A DNA stretch of 38,446 nucleotides from Rhodanobacter glycinis (GCF_900114325.1 NZ_FOSR01000023.1:1-38446), one strand, 5' to 3'. Positions 17,066-26,358 are shown, counted from the stretch's first letter. Numbers and translations: made by a program. The notes: generated by a model not told the origin, from the letters alone.

Positions 17066-17926
17066 TCAGTGCCGGTGCGGCCCCATGCCGGGTTTGTGCA
17101 ATTCCACGTGGCCAAGATCCATCATCTTCCAGCTGCCACCCCACACCAGACCGGCAGCCTCGGCTACCTGGCCATACAGCTGGTAGCCACGCATGGCCCA
17201 GGGATCCTTTTCGGAGATCACCAGTTTGCCGTCGCGATAGAACGCGCAGTCGGCGGCCAGACCGTACTGATGATAACTCTGCCAGGCCCCGGCATTGGTC
17301 ACGCTGCCGCCCTTCGCCGCAAGCATGGCCTGCCGTTGGGGGCTGCGATAGCCCTCGATCAGGGCCATGTCGTAACCGTAGCGTTCTTTCATGATCTTGA
17401 AAACCACGAGCAGGCGCTGTCGAAAATCATCGTTTAGCTTAGCCCAGTTGCGGCTGGCCAAACCGAGATCGGGTCGAACCATTTCGACTTCGCGAGTGAC
17501 GAAAACGGCGGGCGGCAGCGCCGGTGGCGGCACCAGTTGTTCGCCCTTGAGCAGGCTGGCGACGAGTGCCGTGGTGCCCTGGTCGGCCGATGGCGTGGTG
17601 TCGTAGCCATCCAGCATCACGTGGCGGCGCAAGCCCAGGATGAGCATGGGCGGCAGCAGCAGGATCAATGCCAGCGCCAGCAGCAACGCCCAGTGACGCC
17701 CCAGCCGCTGGCCCATGTTCGTGGCGTTGTCGCGTGCATGGAGCGAGGTGTTGCGCAGTGTTTCGCCGGAACGATGAAGTGTCCGTTTTGTGCGCTCCGT
17801 CACATGTTTGCCGCGCGCGGTGAAGCGTCGCCACAACGCGATGCGGATTTCCGGGAAGCAGACCAGCCACAGCAGCAGCAAGGTCAGGGCGAGCAGCCCG
17901 ATCAGCCAGCCAAACAACGGGTCCAT
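17066..17926 (-). CDS. tagX: TagX-like peptidoglycan endopeptidase of the T6SS (peptidase M15)
   Basis: A 286-residue membrane-anchored protein. Helices lie at about 4-24 and 79-99, with a basic loop between them. The periplasmic M15/VanY-type domain (about 140-286) has EGYRSPQRQ, SYHQYGLAADC and LGHVEL. H219, D226 and H273 fit the zinc-binding set. TagX of Acinetobacter is a cell-wall endopeptidase required for T6SS assembly, thought to open the wall for the apparatus. The match in topology, domain and operon position supports the name. It is the first gene of the minus-strand T6SS operon, with the promoter presumably in 17927-18079. An ordinary D-Ala-D-Ala carboxypeptidase is the alternative. 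Confidence 0.8.
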   Translation of the reverse strand: MDPLFGWLIGLLALTLLLLWLVCFPEIRIALWRRFTARGKHVTERTKRTLHRSGETLRNTSLHARDNATNMGQRLGRHWALLLALALILLLPPMLILGLRRHVMLDGYDTTPSADQGTTALVASLLKGEQLVPPPALPPAVFVTREVEMVRPDLGLASRNWAKLNDDFRQRLLVVFKIMKERYGYDMALIEGYRSPQRQAMLAAKGGSVTNAGAWQSYHQYGLAADCAFYRDGKLVISEKDPWAMRGYQLYGQVAEAAGLVWGGSWKMMDLGHVELHKPGMGPHRH

Positions 17927-18079
17927 GAAGCGGTGAAATCCTTGTCGTGAAGGGTCGAATCAAGCGTGGATCGATGCCGCGATTGGGCCGCATTGCGGCC
18001 TGGGTCTTGGATCGCGCCGCCGCTAGCTAGTATGGTTCGCCCTGTTTTATCCGTGGCCAAAGCTTAAAGGGAGTTGCGC
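17927..18079. promoter_or_regulatory. Divergent intergenic region upstream of tagX and the TTG-start gene
   Basis: A 153-bp gap between two genes that point away from each other, so it should hold promoters for both the eight-gene T6SS operon and the plus-strand gene. I could not pick a convincing sigma70 or sigma54 site by eye. AAAGGGAG near its right end is the ribosome site of the TTG-start gene. Confidence 0.45.
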
Positions 18080-18898
18080 TTGGATCCGAAGGAACCACGA
18101 TCGAGAAGCCCCAGTCTGCTCGATGCCGACGCGCACGAAGCGCCATCGGCTGCGCCACAGGGGCGCATTCTATCCGGCTTGCAGAGTGATGCGCCGCCGC
18201 CCTCCGTCACGAATCGGCCACGTCGCTGGCTGTGGCCATCGGTATGGCTGCTGCTTGGATGCGCCGCGGTGCTGCTGCTGGTGCTGGGCGGTGCATTCGA
18301 CGGCACGGGCTCGACGCCGGCCACGCGCGTGGCGGCGCATGACACTGCCGAATCGGCGGGATCGCACGCGCCTGCGTCGATCGCGTCCGGCGACGTTTCA
18401 CCGGAGTCGGCAACCCCCGCGTCGACTGGTCAGAGTGGCGATGCCGGAGCGGAGGCGGCGCCCCACGCGGCAGTCATTCTTCCCGAGACATCCGATTCGG
18501 CCGAGGTTGCGACGGCCGCGCCTGCGCCGGCTGCAAGTGCGAGTGCCAGCAAGGATGCGGTGGCGTTGAGCGAGATCTTCACGTCGGCCTCCGAGCGCAA
18601 GCATGCCGCAGCACCGCGCCGGGTCGTGCGGCGTGCGAGCACGAGCGGAGATTCCGACGTGGCCCTGCTCACGGCGCTCATCCAGCACGTGGAAGTGGGC
18701 AGCCCTGCATCGCGCAAGACACTGGAACGCATCCGCCACGTGCAGAAACCGGCGGATAGCCTGGATGGCATCGAGGCGCGCATGCAGGCCTGTCCTGCGG
18801 CGAACACCGAAGCCGGCTTGCGTTGTCGCCAGAAGTTGTGTGCCGGTCATAGCGGGCAGACCGCGGCCTGCCCGGCCTCGACCTCGGACGGCGCCTGA
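18080..18898 (+). CDS. Single-pass membrane protein next to T6SS genes, Ala/Ser-rich, unknown function
   Basis: A 272-residue protein with a short basic/polar N-terminus (DPKEPRSRSPSLLDAD) and one membrane helix near residues 52-73 (WPSVWLLLGCAAVLLLVLGG). A long low-complexity Ala/Ser/Pro region follows, then a C-terminal helical domain with four Cys (from MQACPAANTEAGLRCRQKLC onward), probably periplasmic. TTG at 18080 is chosen because AAGGGAG lies 6 nt upstream; the other TTG at 18074 would abut that site. I do not recognise a family. The position between tagX and tssA suggests a T6SS accessory role, perhaps as a structural or anchoring component. The coding sequence has the high-GC style of its neighbours. 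Confidence 0.6.
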   Translation: MDPKEPRSRSPSLLDADAHEAPSAAPQGRILSGLQSDAPPPSVTNRPRRWLWPSVWLLLGCAAVLLLVLGGAFDGTGSTPATRVAAHDTAESAGSHAPASIASGDVSPESATPASTGQSGDAGAEAAPHAAVILPETSDSAEVATAAPAPAASASASKDAVALSEIFTSASERKHAAAPRRVVRRASTSGDSDVALLTALIQHVEVGSPASRKTLERIRHVQKPADSLDGIEARMQACPAANTEAGLRCRQKLCAGHSGQTAACPASTSDGA

Positions 18899-19048
18899 GG
18901 TTTTTCAGCGGCGTGACTTTAATGCCCGGGCACGACTTGCATCGAAAGTCGGCGGCTGATGTTCGGGCAAGGTGCCAAACGGGTGACGCGGATTCCTTGC
19001 GGCGCCGGCGCGCCAGCCGTTGGCGTCCGGCTCGCGCAGTGGCAGCGG

Positions 19049-20098
19049 TCAGCCGTTGCCGTTCGGTTCGTCGATGCCCACGTCGAGCAATTCTTCGAGT
19101 TGACCCAGTGCCGGATTGTCTTTCAGCACCGTCTTCAGCCACACGTGCAGCGGCATGTTGCCCCAGCGTGCCGCCTTGTCGGCGAGGTAGGCGACCGGGC
19201 TGTGCGGTTCGGTGCGGCGGAAGAAGTCGGCCACGCGACGCAGTTGCAGCAGGGCCTCCTTGCGCGTGGTGATTTCGCCGTTGCCGCGTGTTGGTGCGGC
19301 AGGTGCCGCGTCGCCGGGTTCGTCGCCGGGCAGCGGCGGCGGGGCGCCGGCTTCGTCCAGCACCACGCCGGCGGTGGCGGCCATGCGCAATGCGATGGCG
19401 CCCACGTCGTCCACGGCATCGCGGGTGGCGCTGAAGCTGGGACCGTGCTGACCGAGGCGTGCGTCCACCACGGCTTCCAGTGCGCGCAGCGCTTCCCGTG
19501 CCTGCGGTACTTCGTCGGCCAGGCGCTGGTAGAACTCGAACGGAGTGGCGGCGCGTGCGGCGTCGATGCGTGCGGTGTCGGGGTAAGCGTCGGGATTCGA
19601 TTCATCGCCCTGGTGGCCGCGCGCGGCCATCTCCACGGCAGTGGCGTCGTAACGGCCCTGCGGCGCCTGGGTAAGCGGGATGGCGCGAATCCACGAGATC
19701 GATTGCGTCAACAGCCAGCTCAGGTTGCCGATGCGCAGCTCCTGGTCGTCTTCATCGGCCTCCGGATGAATGCTGTCCCAGTAGCGTTCGCACAAGCCGG
19801 CCACCAGCAGGTAACCGCTGGCCAGGCCGGCGAAACCCTGCGTGCGCGTCCATGCTTCGGCCATCCAGACGGCCAGGCGAAGATCCTTGCTGCGCGTGCT
19901 GAGCAGTTGCCCGCATTGGCGCGAGACGGCGAACCAGTCGGCGGTCTTCAGGTCGGTGACCCATTCGCCCTGGTCGAGCGTGGCGTCATCGCTGCGGCGC
20001 GATTCCTGGATGGCGTCGAACTCGGATGAGAACGAGAGATCCTCGCCACAAGGCGCAGAATCGGAAACCGGTTCGAGCAAAGCGTCGATGTCGATCAT
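19049..20098 (-). CDS. tssA: T6SS cap/baseplate protein TssA (ImpA family)
   Basis: A 349-residue cytosolic protein that begins with the ImpA_N pattern: IDALLEPVSDSAPCGEDLSF, then FDAIQESRR and DWFAVSRQCGQLLSTRSKDLRLAVWMAEA. The Ala/Pro-rich middle leads to a C-terminal helical domain with RVADFFRRTEPHSPVAYL and RWGNMPL. TssA primes sheath polymerisation and contacts the baseplate and membrane complex. The ATG at 20098 is preferred over the in-frame ATG at 20107 because AGGGA lies 8 nt ahead of it. It stands alone on the minus strand, divergent from the vgrG at 20348 and convergent with the gene ending at 18898. Confidence 0.92.
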   Translation of the reverse strand: MIDIDALLEPVSDSAPCGEDLSFSSEFDAIQESRRSDDATLDQGEWVTDLKTADWFAVSRQCGQLLSTRSKDLRLAVWMAEAWTRTQGFAGLASGYLLVAGLCERYWDSIHPEADEDDQELRIGNLSWLLTQSISWIRAIPLTQAPQGRYDATAVEMAARGHQGDESNPDAYPDTARIDAARAATPFEFYQRLADEVPQAREALRALEAVVDARLGQHGPSFSATRDAVDDVGAIALRMAATAGVVLDEAGAPPPLPGDEPGDAAPAAPTRGNGEITTRKEALLQLRRVADFFRRTEPHSPVAYLADKAARWGNMPLHVWLKTVLKDNPALGQLEELLDVGIDEPNGNG

Positions 20099-20347
20099 GG
20101 GCAGCATCCCTGGCTGGGCATCAAAGAATGTCGGCAAGCCGCGCGGTGTGCCGGCTTGCAGCGAAGGACGACGATGGTAAGCCATCCGAACGAGCGGTGG
20201 CACCCGGAAGCTTGTCGGATTTCCCGTACAGAAGAATGTGCGGGCGTGGACAGACTCACGCGGCGTATCGCGATATTCTCCGCGCGCAGTGCCTACTGGA
20301 CGACCGTTTCGTCGTCGCATGGATTGGTTCGACCAAGGAGAAGGAAC
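20099..20347. promoter_or_regulatory. Divergent region between tssA and vgrG
   Basis: A 249-bp non-coding gap that should carry promoters for tssA (left) and the vgrG-Tle1 operon (right). The right end has AAGGAGAAGGA just before the GTG start of vgrG. I see no clear promoter boxes by eye. Confidence 0.45.
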
Positions 20348-23149
20348 GTGGACACATCCCGGATGTTTGCCTCAGCCACCGCCGCACTGGCTGCATTCAC
20401 CGACGCCACGCGCCTGTATGCCCTGGAAGGGGATGGCCCGTTCACGCACATGCAGGTGGAACGCTGGTCCGGCACGGAGGCGCTGTCGTCCTGCTACGCG
20501 TGGACGGTCGACGCGCTGTCCACCGATGCCGATCTTTCGCTGGACGCCATGCTTGGCCAGCGTTGTGCCCTGCGCACCACGCAAGCCGACGGCACGCGCA
20601 CGCGGCGCTCCGGCCTGGTGCGTGAAGCGCAGTTGCTGGGTGCCGACGGCGGCCTGGCGCGTTATCGGCTGGTACTGGTGCCGTGGTTGTGGCTGTTGTC
20701 GCAAGGGCGGCACAGCCGCGTGTTCCAGGATAAAAGCGTGCTGGATATCGCCGAAGCGGTATTCGCCGACTACGCGCCGCATGCCGCGTGGAGCATCAGT
20801 CCCGACGCCCGCGCGCTAATTGGCCAGGTGCGCCCGCGCAGCTACGCCGTGCAGTACCGCGAAACCGACCTGGCATTCATCGAGCGCCTGTTTGCCGAGG
20901 AGGGCCTGGGCTTCAGCTTCAGCGAGGACGAGGCCGTTGGCGCGGGTCACACATTGCACATCTTCGGCGACGCCAGCCAGCTCCCCGAGGATGTCAGTTC
21001 GGCCGCCAATCCACTCGGCGGGCTGCGTTTTCACCGCGCTGCCGCCGTGGAAGCCAGCGACACCATCCAGGCCATCGGTCCGACTCGCGCGCTGGCACCG
21101 GATGCCGTGACCCTGCTCAGCTACGACTACAAGGCCCTGGCCGGCAGTGCTGCCAGCGTCGCCGTCGATGGAGCCCAGGGCCAGCGCGAAGCCTATGACC
21201 CGGTCGGCATGTACGCTTTCGCCGACAGTCGCGAAGCACAGCACTACGCCCAGCTGGCCGCGCAAGCGCACGAAGCGCAGCAGCAACGCTGGGAAGGACG
21301 AGGCACCGTGCGCAGCGCGCGCGCCGGCACCCGCTTCCGCTTGGCACAAGCGCCATGGGAAGCCGTGGGCGCCCCCATGCCTGATGGCTTCGTCTGGACC
21401 ACGCTGCACCACGCCGGCATCAACAACCTCCCCGAGGCCGTGCAACACGCCGCGCAGGAACAGTTGGGCGATGGCGACGACTACGCCGACATCCATCACG
21501 CCGTCGCGCCCGCCCTGTGGCAACAGGCCGACGCCGTGGGTTACGCCCAGCACTTCGAGGCCGTGGCCCGCGCGCTGCCATGGCGCCCCGCGCTGGAAGG
21601 CGACCACGGCTTGCGCCTGAATCCGCGTCCCACCGTGCCGGGCGTGCAAACCGCGATTGTGGTGGGCCCCGAAGGCGAAACCAGTCCCGGTGCCAGCGGC
21701 CCGTTGCACACCGATGGCCTGGGCCGCCTGAAAGTGAAATTCCACTGGATGGAACAGGGCGCCAGCTGCTGGCTGCGCAGCGTGCAGCGCTATGCCGGCA
21801 ACGGTCACGGTGCGCAGTTCCTGCCGCGCATCGGCCAGGAAGTGCTGGTGAATTTCATGGGCGGCGACATCGACCGGCCGATCATCGTCGGTGCCGTCTA
21901 CAACGGCCAGGGCGACGCGGGTATCGCCGCCAGCCCGGGCACGGCACAAGTCGCGCCGGACGGAGCCGCCTACGCCCAAGCCACCGACTTCAGTCCCAGC
22001 GCCCAGGCCAACTTCGCCGGCGGCAACAGTCCCGCGTGGCATGGTCAGAGTGCCGACGAAGCCGGCCATGCCAACGCCGCCGCACTGTCCGGAATCAAGA
22101 TCCAGGGTTTCGATGGCAGCGGTCACAACCAACTGGTGTTCGACGACAGCGACGGCCAGGGCCGCGCGCAAATGGCCAGCACGCAAGCGGCAACCCAGCT
22201 CAACCTCGGCCACCTGATCCATCAGGCCGACAACTATCGTGGCAGCTTCCGTGGTACCGGCATGGAGCTGCGTAGCGACGGCTACGGCGCCGTGCGTGGC
22301 ACGAAAGGCGTGTTGCTCTCCAGCTACAGCCTCAGCCAGCACGAACCGGCCGCCGACGCCACTGCCGTCGGCGCGCTACTGAGCCAGCACGCACAACTGG
22401 CCGAAGCGATGAGCCAGGCCGCGACCACACACCAAACCGTGCCGCTGGCTGGGCATGAAGGCGTCGCGCAGGCGAACGCGTCGCAGCTCAGCGCCAAGGC
22501 CGCACCGCTGAAAGCGCTACGCCAGAGTGCGGTCGACACCGTCAGCAGCGACAACTTCGACGCCGCCGCACCAAGCAAAGCCGAACAGGCCGTGCCGCAC
22601 AGTGCCGACGCCCTCACCACCATCGCCGGTCGCGGTGGCATCGGCGCCATCGCCGGCCAATCGCTGCACGTCGCTGCCGGCGAAACGTTCAACCTCGGCA
22701 GCGGCCAACACACCAACATGGCCGTAGGTAACCAACTGCGCCTGCACGCCAGCCAAGCCATTGGCCTGCTCGCCGGAGCGCACAAGGCCAACGGCGTGGG
22801 CCTCAACCTGATCGCCGGCAAGGGCCCGCTGAACGTGCAAGCCCAACACGACACCCTGGCGCTGCGCAGCAAAGGCGACCTGAAACTGGTCAGCGCCAAC
22901 GCCGCGGTCGAGATGGCCGCCAAGCAATCCATCCACCTCGCCACCAGCCAAGGCGCCTTCCTCACCATCGAAGGCGGCAACCTCACCTTCGGCTGCCCCG
23001 GCAAGCTGATGGTGCAGGCGGGGAATCACAAGCTGGTGGGTGCGGCGCAGCTCAGTCCAAAATTGCCAATCTTTCCGGATAACGTTTGCATCGAATGCTT
23101 GATGAAGCGTGCTGCGCAACGTAGCGGTTTCATCAACAAGGGAGCGTAA
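20348..23149 (+). CDS. vgrG: VgrG spike protein (TssI) with DUF2345 extension
   Basis: A complete VgrG of 933 residues. The Gp27-like N-terminal part (about 15-370) includes RYRLVLVPWLWLL, FQDKSVLDIAEAVFADY and YRETDLAFIERLFAEEGL. The Gp5-like OB region near 435-520 has HTDGLGRLKVKFHWM, ARIG-type FLPRIGQEVLVNF and DRPIIVGAVYNG. The DUF2345 domain (about 760-880) has repeating short strands (GGIGAIAGQSLHVAAGETF). The unusual tail carries VCIECLMKRA. GTG at 20348 is taken as the start because AAGGAGAAGGA is directly ahead and conserved sequence begins just after. It heads an operon with a DUF4123 adaptor, a lipoprotein and a Tle1 phospholipase, which it probably delivers. Confidence 0.94.
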   Translation: MDTSRMFASATAALAAFTDATRLYALEGDGPFTHMQVERWSGTEALSSCYAWTVDALSTDADLSLDAMLGQRCALRTTQADGTRTRRSGLVREAQLLGADGGLARYRLVLVPWLWLLSQGRHSRVFQDKSVLDIAEAVFADYAPHAAWSISPDARALIGQVRPRSYAVQYRETDLAFIERLFAEEGLGFSFSEDEAVGAGHTLHIFGDASQLPEDVSSAANPLGGLRFHRAAAVEASDTIQAIGPTRALAPDAVTLLSYDYKALAGSAASVAVDGAQGQREAYDPVGMYAFADSREAQHYAQLAAQAHEAQQQRWEGRGTVRSARAGTRFRLAQAPWEAVGAPMPDGFVWTTLHHAGINNLPEAVQHAAQEQLGDGDDYADIHHAVAPALWQQADAVGYAQHFEAVARALPWRPALEGDHGLRLNPRPTVPGVQTAIVVGPEGETSPGASGPLHTDGLGRLKVKFHWMEQGASCWLRSVQRYAGNGHGAQFLPRIGQEVLVNFMGGDIDRPIIVGAVYNGQGDAGIAASPGTAQVAPDGAAYAQATDFSPSAQANFAGGNSPAWHGQSADEAGHANAAALSGIKIQGFDGSGHNQLVFDDSDGQGRAQMASTQAATQLNLGHLIHQADNYRGSFRGTGMELRSDGYGAVRGTKGVLLSSYSLSQHEPAADATAVGALLSQHAQLAEAMSQAATTHQTVPLAGHEGVAQANASQLSAKAAPLKALRQSAVDTVSSDNFDAAAPSKAEQAVPHSADALTTIAGRGGIGAIAGQSLHVAAGETFNLGSGQHTNMAVGNQLRLHASQAIGLLAGAHKANGVGLNLIAGKGPLNVQAQHDTLALRSKGDLKLVSANAAVEMAAKQSIHLATSQGAFLTIEGGNLTFGCPGKLMVQAGNHKLVGAAQLSPKLPIFPDNVCIECLMKRAAQRSGFINKGA

Positions 23150-23153
23150 GTCA

Positions 23154-24104
23154 ATGCCCGTGCAGGAAGCTGCCATTACATGGCCTTCATGGCTGTGCGA
23201 TCGTGACACCGCGGCTTTGCACGCTTACGCGGTGGTTGATCCGGCACAGGACAAGCGTCTGCCTGCGGTGCTGCACGCGCCGCGCAACGCCTGTCTGCTT
23301 GGCGATGACGCATCAATCCGGGAGGCTTCCCCACATCTGGTCGAGCTGCCCGACGATATTGATAGTCGGGCATGGAGCTGGCTCGCGCGCAACGGCTCTC
23401 AGCAGCCATGTGCCGTTCTGGTAACGAGCGAACTGGGTTTCGATGAGCTGTTCACGCACCTCCTGAAATTTCTGGACGTACAAGTCAATCAAAGCACCAC
23501 CATGCTGCTGGCTTGGTGGGATCCAGCTGTGCTCGCCAGCCTGCTGGGCCAGCCCGACGATGACACTTTGTACGTCAAGGGGCCGATTTTCACCGCTGAG
23601 CAGAAGGCCGCATTCGCAATGTCGTTATGCGATGTCGGTTATTGGGATCGGGCTGGTACGTTGCATCGGATGAATGCGCAGCAACTGGTCGCGACGGTGC
23701 CTGCAACGTCGGGCATAGACGGCGGGTCTGTGCTGCCACTCACATTTGATGTCGGCCAGGTGCGCAAGCTCGTTCGTGCAACCACGCCCGATCAGGTGTT
23801 GTACGAACTTCGGCTCAACCGCCCTGGTGTATTGTCTGATCGTAGCGATTTGGAGAACTACGGCTTGGCTTGCCGTCTAGTGGATGCTGCAGAGCGCTAC
23901 GCCATCCGTGGAATGCGGGATCTTGTCAACTTTGTGGGTGCCGGCATGATCCTTGGTGAGCGTTTCGACATATGCCCGGCAATGGCCAGCGAGCTGGAAG
24001 GCGTACGCACTGGAACGAAGACATTCACGGAGATGCTTTCGAGTTTGTCGCCGGAGGTTCTGGAACAGGCAAGACAGAGTTCGATGGAGTGTGCCGAAAG
24101 GTGA
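23154..24104 (+). CDS. DUF4123 T6SS effector adaptor for the Tle1 effector
   Basis: A 316-residue soluble protein of the DUF4123 family. The N-terminal half (HAYAVVDPAQDKRLPAVL) and the central LLAWWDPAVLASLLGQ, which matches the family's RFxDPRVL-like block, support this, though similarity to the other adaptor (938-1852) is low. Such adaptors bind both a VgrG and an effector. It starts 4 nt after the vgrG stop, with AAGGGAGCG inside the vgrG end as ribosome site. The low similarity between the two adaptors fits a separate effector for each: VasX-like there, Tle1 here. Confidence 0.78.
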   Translation: MPVQEAAITWPSWLCDRDTAALHAYAVVDPAQDKRLPAVLHAPRNACLLGDDASIREASPHLVELPDDIDSRAWSWLARNGSQQPCAVLVTSELGFDELFTHLLKFLDVQVNQSTTMLLAWWDPAVLASLLGQPDDDTLYVKGPIFTAEQKAAFAMSLCDVGYWDRAGTLHRMNAQQLVATVPATSGIDGGSVLPLTFDVGQVRKLVRATTPDQVLYELRLNRPGVLSDRSDLENYGLACRLVDAAERYAIRGMRDLVNFVGAGMILGERFDICPAMASELEGVRTGTKTFTEMLSSLSPEVLEQARQSSMECAER

Positions 24105-24172
24105 TCACGCGGTTCGACAGCAACAAACAAATATCTGCACCGTGCTGCAGGGTCACGCATGGAATCGACAAA

Positions 24173-24637
24173 ATGAATAGTGTCAAAAGCACATGGTTTC
24201 GCACTGTACTCGGTACACGAAAGCTGATGCTGGGCTTGCTGGCCAGCTTCGCCATTGCGACGACAGGAGGATGTATGGCGCACACGTTGACGGTTGATGT
24301 CGTGGTCTTCAACTACACACCGAAAGCGCTAGCTGATATCTGGGTTCAAGATCATTACGTGGGCGGCTTCGTCCAGGAGTATGGGCCGGGTGGAACAGGC
24401 GGTGGCATTTACTGCTGCATCGAGGTGAAACCAGGGCCGACTCATGTCAGGTGGGAATACGACAGATCGCCATCCGACACGCGGCCCGACGAGCTCTTCA
24501 AGCGCGACGTGATAGGCGTCATTCCCAAGCCTCATGGCGCTTACAAATACCTCGGAGTTCATATCTACCCGGACGATCATGTTGAGTTCACGCTGAGTCG
24601 CGACATACCTGACGAGAAAAAGGAAGGAGTGCACTGA
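24173..24637 (+). CDS. DUF3304-type lipoprotein, probable Tle1 immunity (Tli1-like)
   Basis: A 154-residue lipoprotein. The N-terminal signal (about 17-33, LMLGLLASFAIATTGG) ends in a lipobox with Cys at 34. The mature domain has VVVFNYTPKALADIWVQD and GGGIYCCIEVKPG, matching the DUF3304 pattern (NYT..., GGGxxCCV). Tle1 phospholipases are paired with outer-membrane lipoprotein immunity proteins facing the periplasm, and this gene overlaps the phospholipase start (TGATG at 24635-24639), so it is very probably the immunity partner. The start lies 68 nt after the adaptor stop, with GGAA about 10 nt upstream. An immunity gene placed before its effector is common for lipase pairs. Confidence 0.78.
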   Translation: MNSVKSTWFRTVLGTRKLMLGLLASFAIATTGGCMAHTLTVDVVVFNYTPKALADIWVQDHYVGGFVQEYGPGGTGGGIYCCIEVKPGPTHVRWEYDRSPSDTRPDELFKRDVIGVIPKPHGAYKYLGVHIYPDDHVEFTLSRDIPDEKKEGVH

Positions 24638-26358
24638 TGGAGAGTGCTCATGACCTGATCGCGGCCCTGACGGCATCCACGCAAGATGTGGACAAGGAAG
24701 CACCGGCGGCAAAACAGGATTGCTACGATCGCGTCAAGGTCGCGCTTTTTTTTGACGGCACGGGAAACAATCGAGATGCCGATGCTGCCGCTAAAAAATG
24801 GAGCAACGTTGCACGACTTTACGACGCATCTCGTCGCGAACCGGAAAACGGCATTTATGCATACTACATTTCTGGTGTAGGCACCAAGCTCAATCGTAAG
24901 GAGCCTTGGTGGGAGTTGGGCAAGTACGTGCGTGATTCGAGTTTTGTCGGAGGGGGCGTCGGCGCCGGCGCGGACTCGCGCTTGGAAAGTGGCGACATGG
25001 ACATGAACGACATGCTGCGTCGTGCGCTCAAGGTCGCCACCGACAAGGCTGGCAAAGATGTCAAGGCCATCTACGACAAGAACCAGGAAAAAGGGCTTTC
25101 CGACCTCAACAAGGCGCTAAGCGGGCATCGGCTTATCAAGTCGATCGAGATATCAGTGCTCGGCTTCTCGCGTGGTGCCGCGTTGGCGCGTGCTTTCGTC
25201 AACCGTATGTTGAAGATGTGCAATCGTGAAAGCGGCACGCTGACCTACCAGTCCTATCCGATCACCTTCCGTTTCCTCGGCCTTTTCGACACGGTGGCCT
25301 CTTTCGGACTTCCCGCGCACAACGATTTCAAGGATGTCGACCTTTGGTTGCCCAAAGACTTGCAGCGCTGCGTGCACTACGTGGCGGCGCATGAGTTGCG
25401 TTACTCCTTTCCGGTGGATCTGATCCGGCAGAACGGTAGCTATCCTGGCAATTGGAAGGAGGAAGTCTTCCCGGGAGTGCACTCGGACGTGGGCGGCGGC
25501 TACGCGCCGGACGAGCAAGGGCGTTCCGACACGCTCGCTCGCGTGCCCTTGGTTGAAATGTATCGGGAGGCCACAAGTGGCGGCGTACGATTGAACGATT
25601 GGGCATTTGTTTCAAAAAGCCGGACTCTTTCAGAAATGTTGATGATCCCGGAAGCAACCCAGAAAGCGTTCGACACCTACATGACCTTCGTTGGCGAAAC
25701 CGCTGGCTCCGTGGAGCAGCGCATCAAGGCACACATGAAGGCGTGGTATGCCTACAAGCACACAGTGTCCGGCCATATGTCTCCAGCCGATGCGCACTAT
25801 CAGCAAGAGGCCAAGGCGTACCAGGGCCAGATCGATGAACTCAACGCTAAAATACGCGCAATCATGACGAAGCGTGGGGCGACGCCAGCCGAGCGCGATC
25901 AGGCGGTTGCCTTGGCCACGCAGCGCAATGCGCTACAGGCCAAACAGGATGCGCTGAAGAGTGGTGTGGCGCAGATCAATAGCGGCGAAGTTCAGATTTC
26001 CGACGAAGCTGCCGCACTACTCGAAAAGCGCAAGCATGGGGAACCCTTGGTGTCTGGCAAGGTGGGAGCCGGTGGCCATTACATGTTCACGTCCACGGCA
26101 GCATCCTGGATGCTGGATGCCTACTACGGGGCGCCGCCCAAGGCCGATGTCGTCAGTTTTTTCGACACTTATGTGCATGATTCCAAGGCAGGGTTTCTGG
26201 GTGGAAGCGAACCTTGGTCGTACTTCCGCAATCGCGGAGTCTGGGAGTCGGCGCATGCCGTCGTTGCACAATCGTCGGAATGGGAGCAGCAGCGGCAACA
26301 CGTGCAACAAGTAGTGAGCAGTCAGGGTATGGCCGGATTTGTTAACGGAGTGCGGTGA
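24637..26358 (+). CDS. tle1: T6SS phospholipase effector, Tle1 family (DUF2235)
   Basis: A 573-residue protein. FFDGTGNN at 38-45 is the opening signature of DUF2235. The lipase elbow is G176-F-S178-R-G180 (LGFSRGAALARAF). FRFLGLFDTVASFG (D218) and FPGVHSDVGGGYA (H282) provide the rest of the expected Ser-Asp-His set. Tle1 effectors have phospholipase A activity in target membranes. The C-terminal part (about 360-573) is helical and Lys/Gln-rich and may contact VgrG or its adaptor. No signal peptide is present, as expected for a T6SS cargo. The start overlaps the lipoprotein stop, so translation is coupled, and vgrG and the adaptor lie upstream in the same direction. Confidence 0.88.
   Translation: MESAHDLIAALTASTQDVDKEAPAAKQDCYDRVKVALFFDGTGNNRDADAAAKKWSNVARLYDASRREPENGIYAYYISGVGTKLNRKEPWWELGKYVRDSSFVGGGVGAGADSRLESGDMDMNDMLRRALKVATDKAGKDVKAIYDKNQEKGLSDLNKALSGHRLIKSIEISVLGFSRGAALARAFVNRMLKMCNRESGTLTYQSYPITFRFLGLFDTVASFGLPAHNDFKDVDLWLPKDLQRCVHYVAAHELRYSFPVDLIRQNGSYPGNWKEEVFPGVHSDVGGGYAPDEQGRSDTLARVPLVEMYREATSGGVRLNDWAFVSKSRTLSEMLMIPEATQKAFDTYMTFVGETAGSVEQRIKAHMKAWYAYKHTVSGHMSPADAHYQQEAKAYQGQIDELNAKIRAIMTKRGATPAERDQAVALATQRNALQAKQDALKSGVAQINSGEVQISDEAAALLEKRKHGEPLVSGKVGAGGHYMFTSTAASWMLDAYYGAPPKADVVSFFDTYVHDSKAGFLGGSEPWSYFRNRGVWESAHAVVAQSSEWEQQRQHVQQVVSSQGMAGFVNGVR

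Noticed and set aside
20816-22342. 508-codon minus-strand frame inside vgrG
   Set aside because: It runs antisense to a well-supported vgrG, as GC-rich codon use often allows, and its translation is Ala/Gly/His-rich with no domain.
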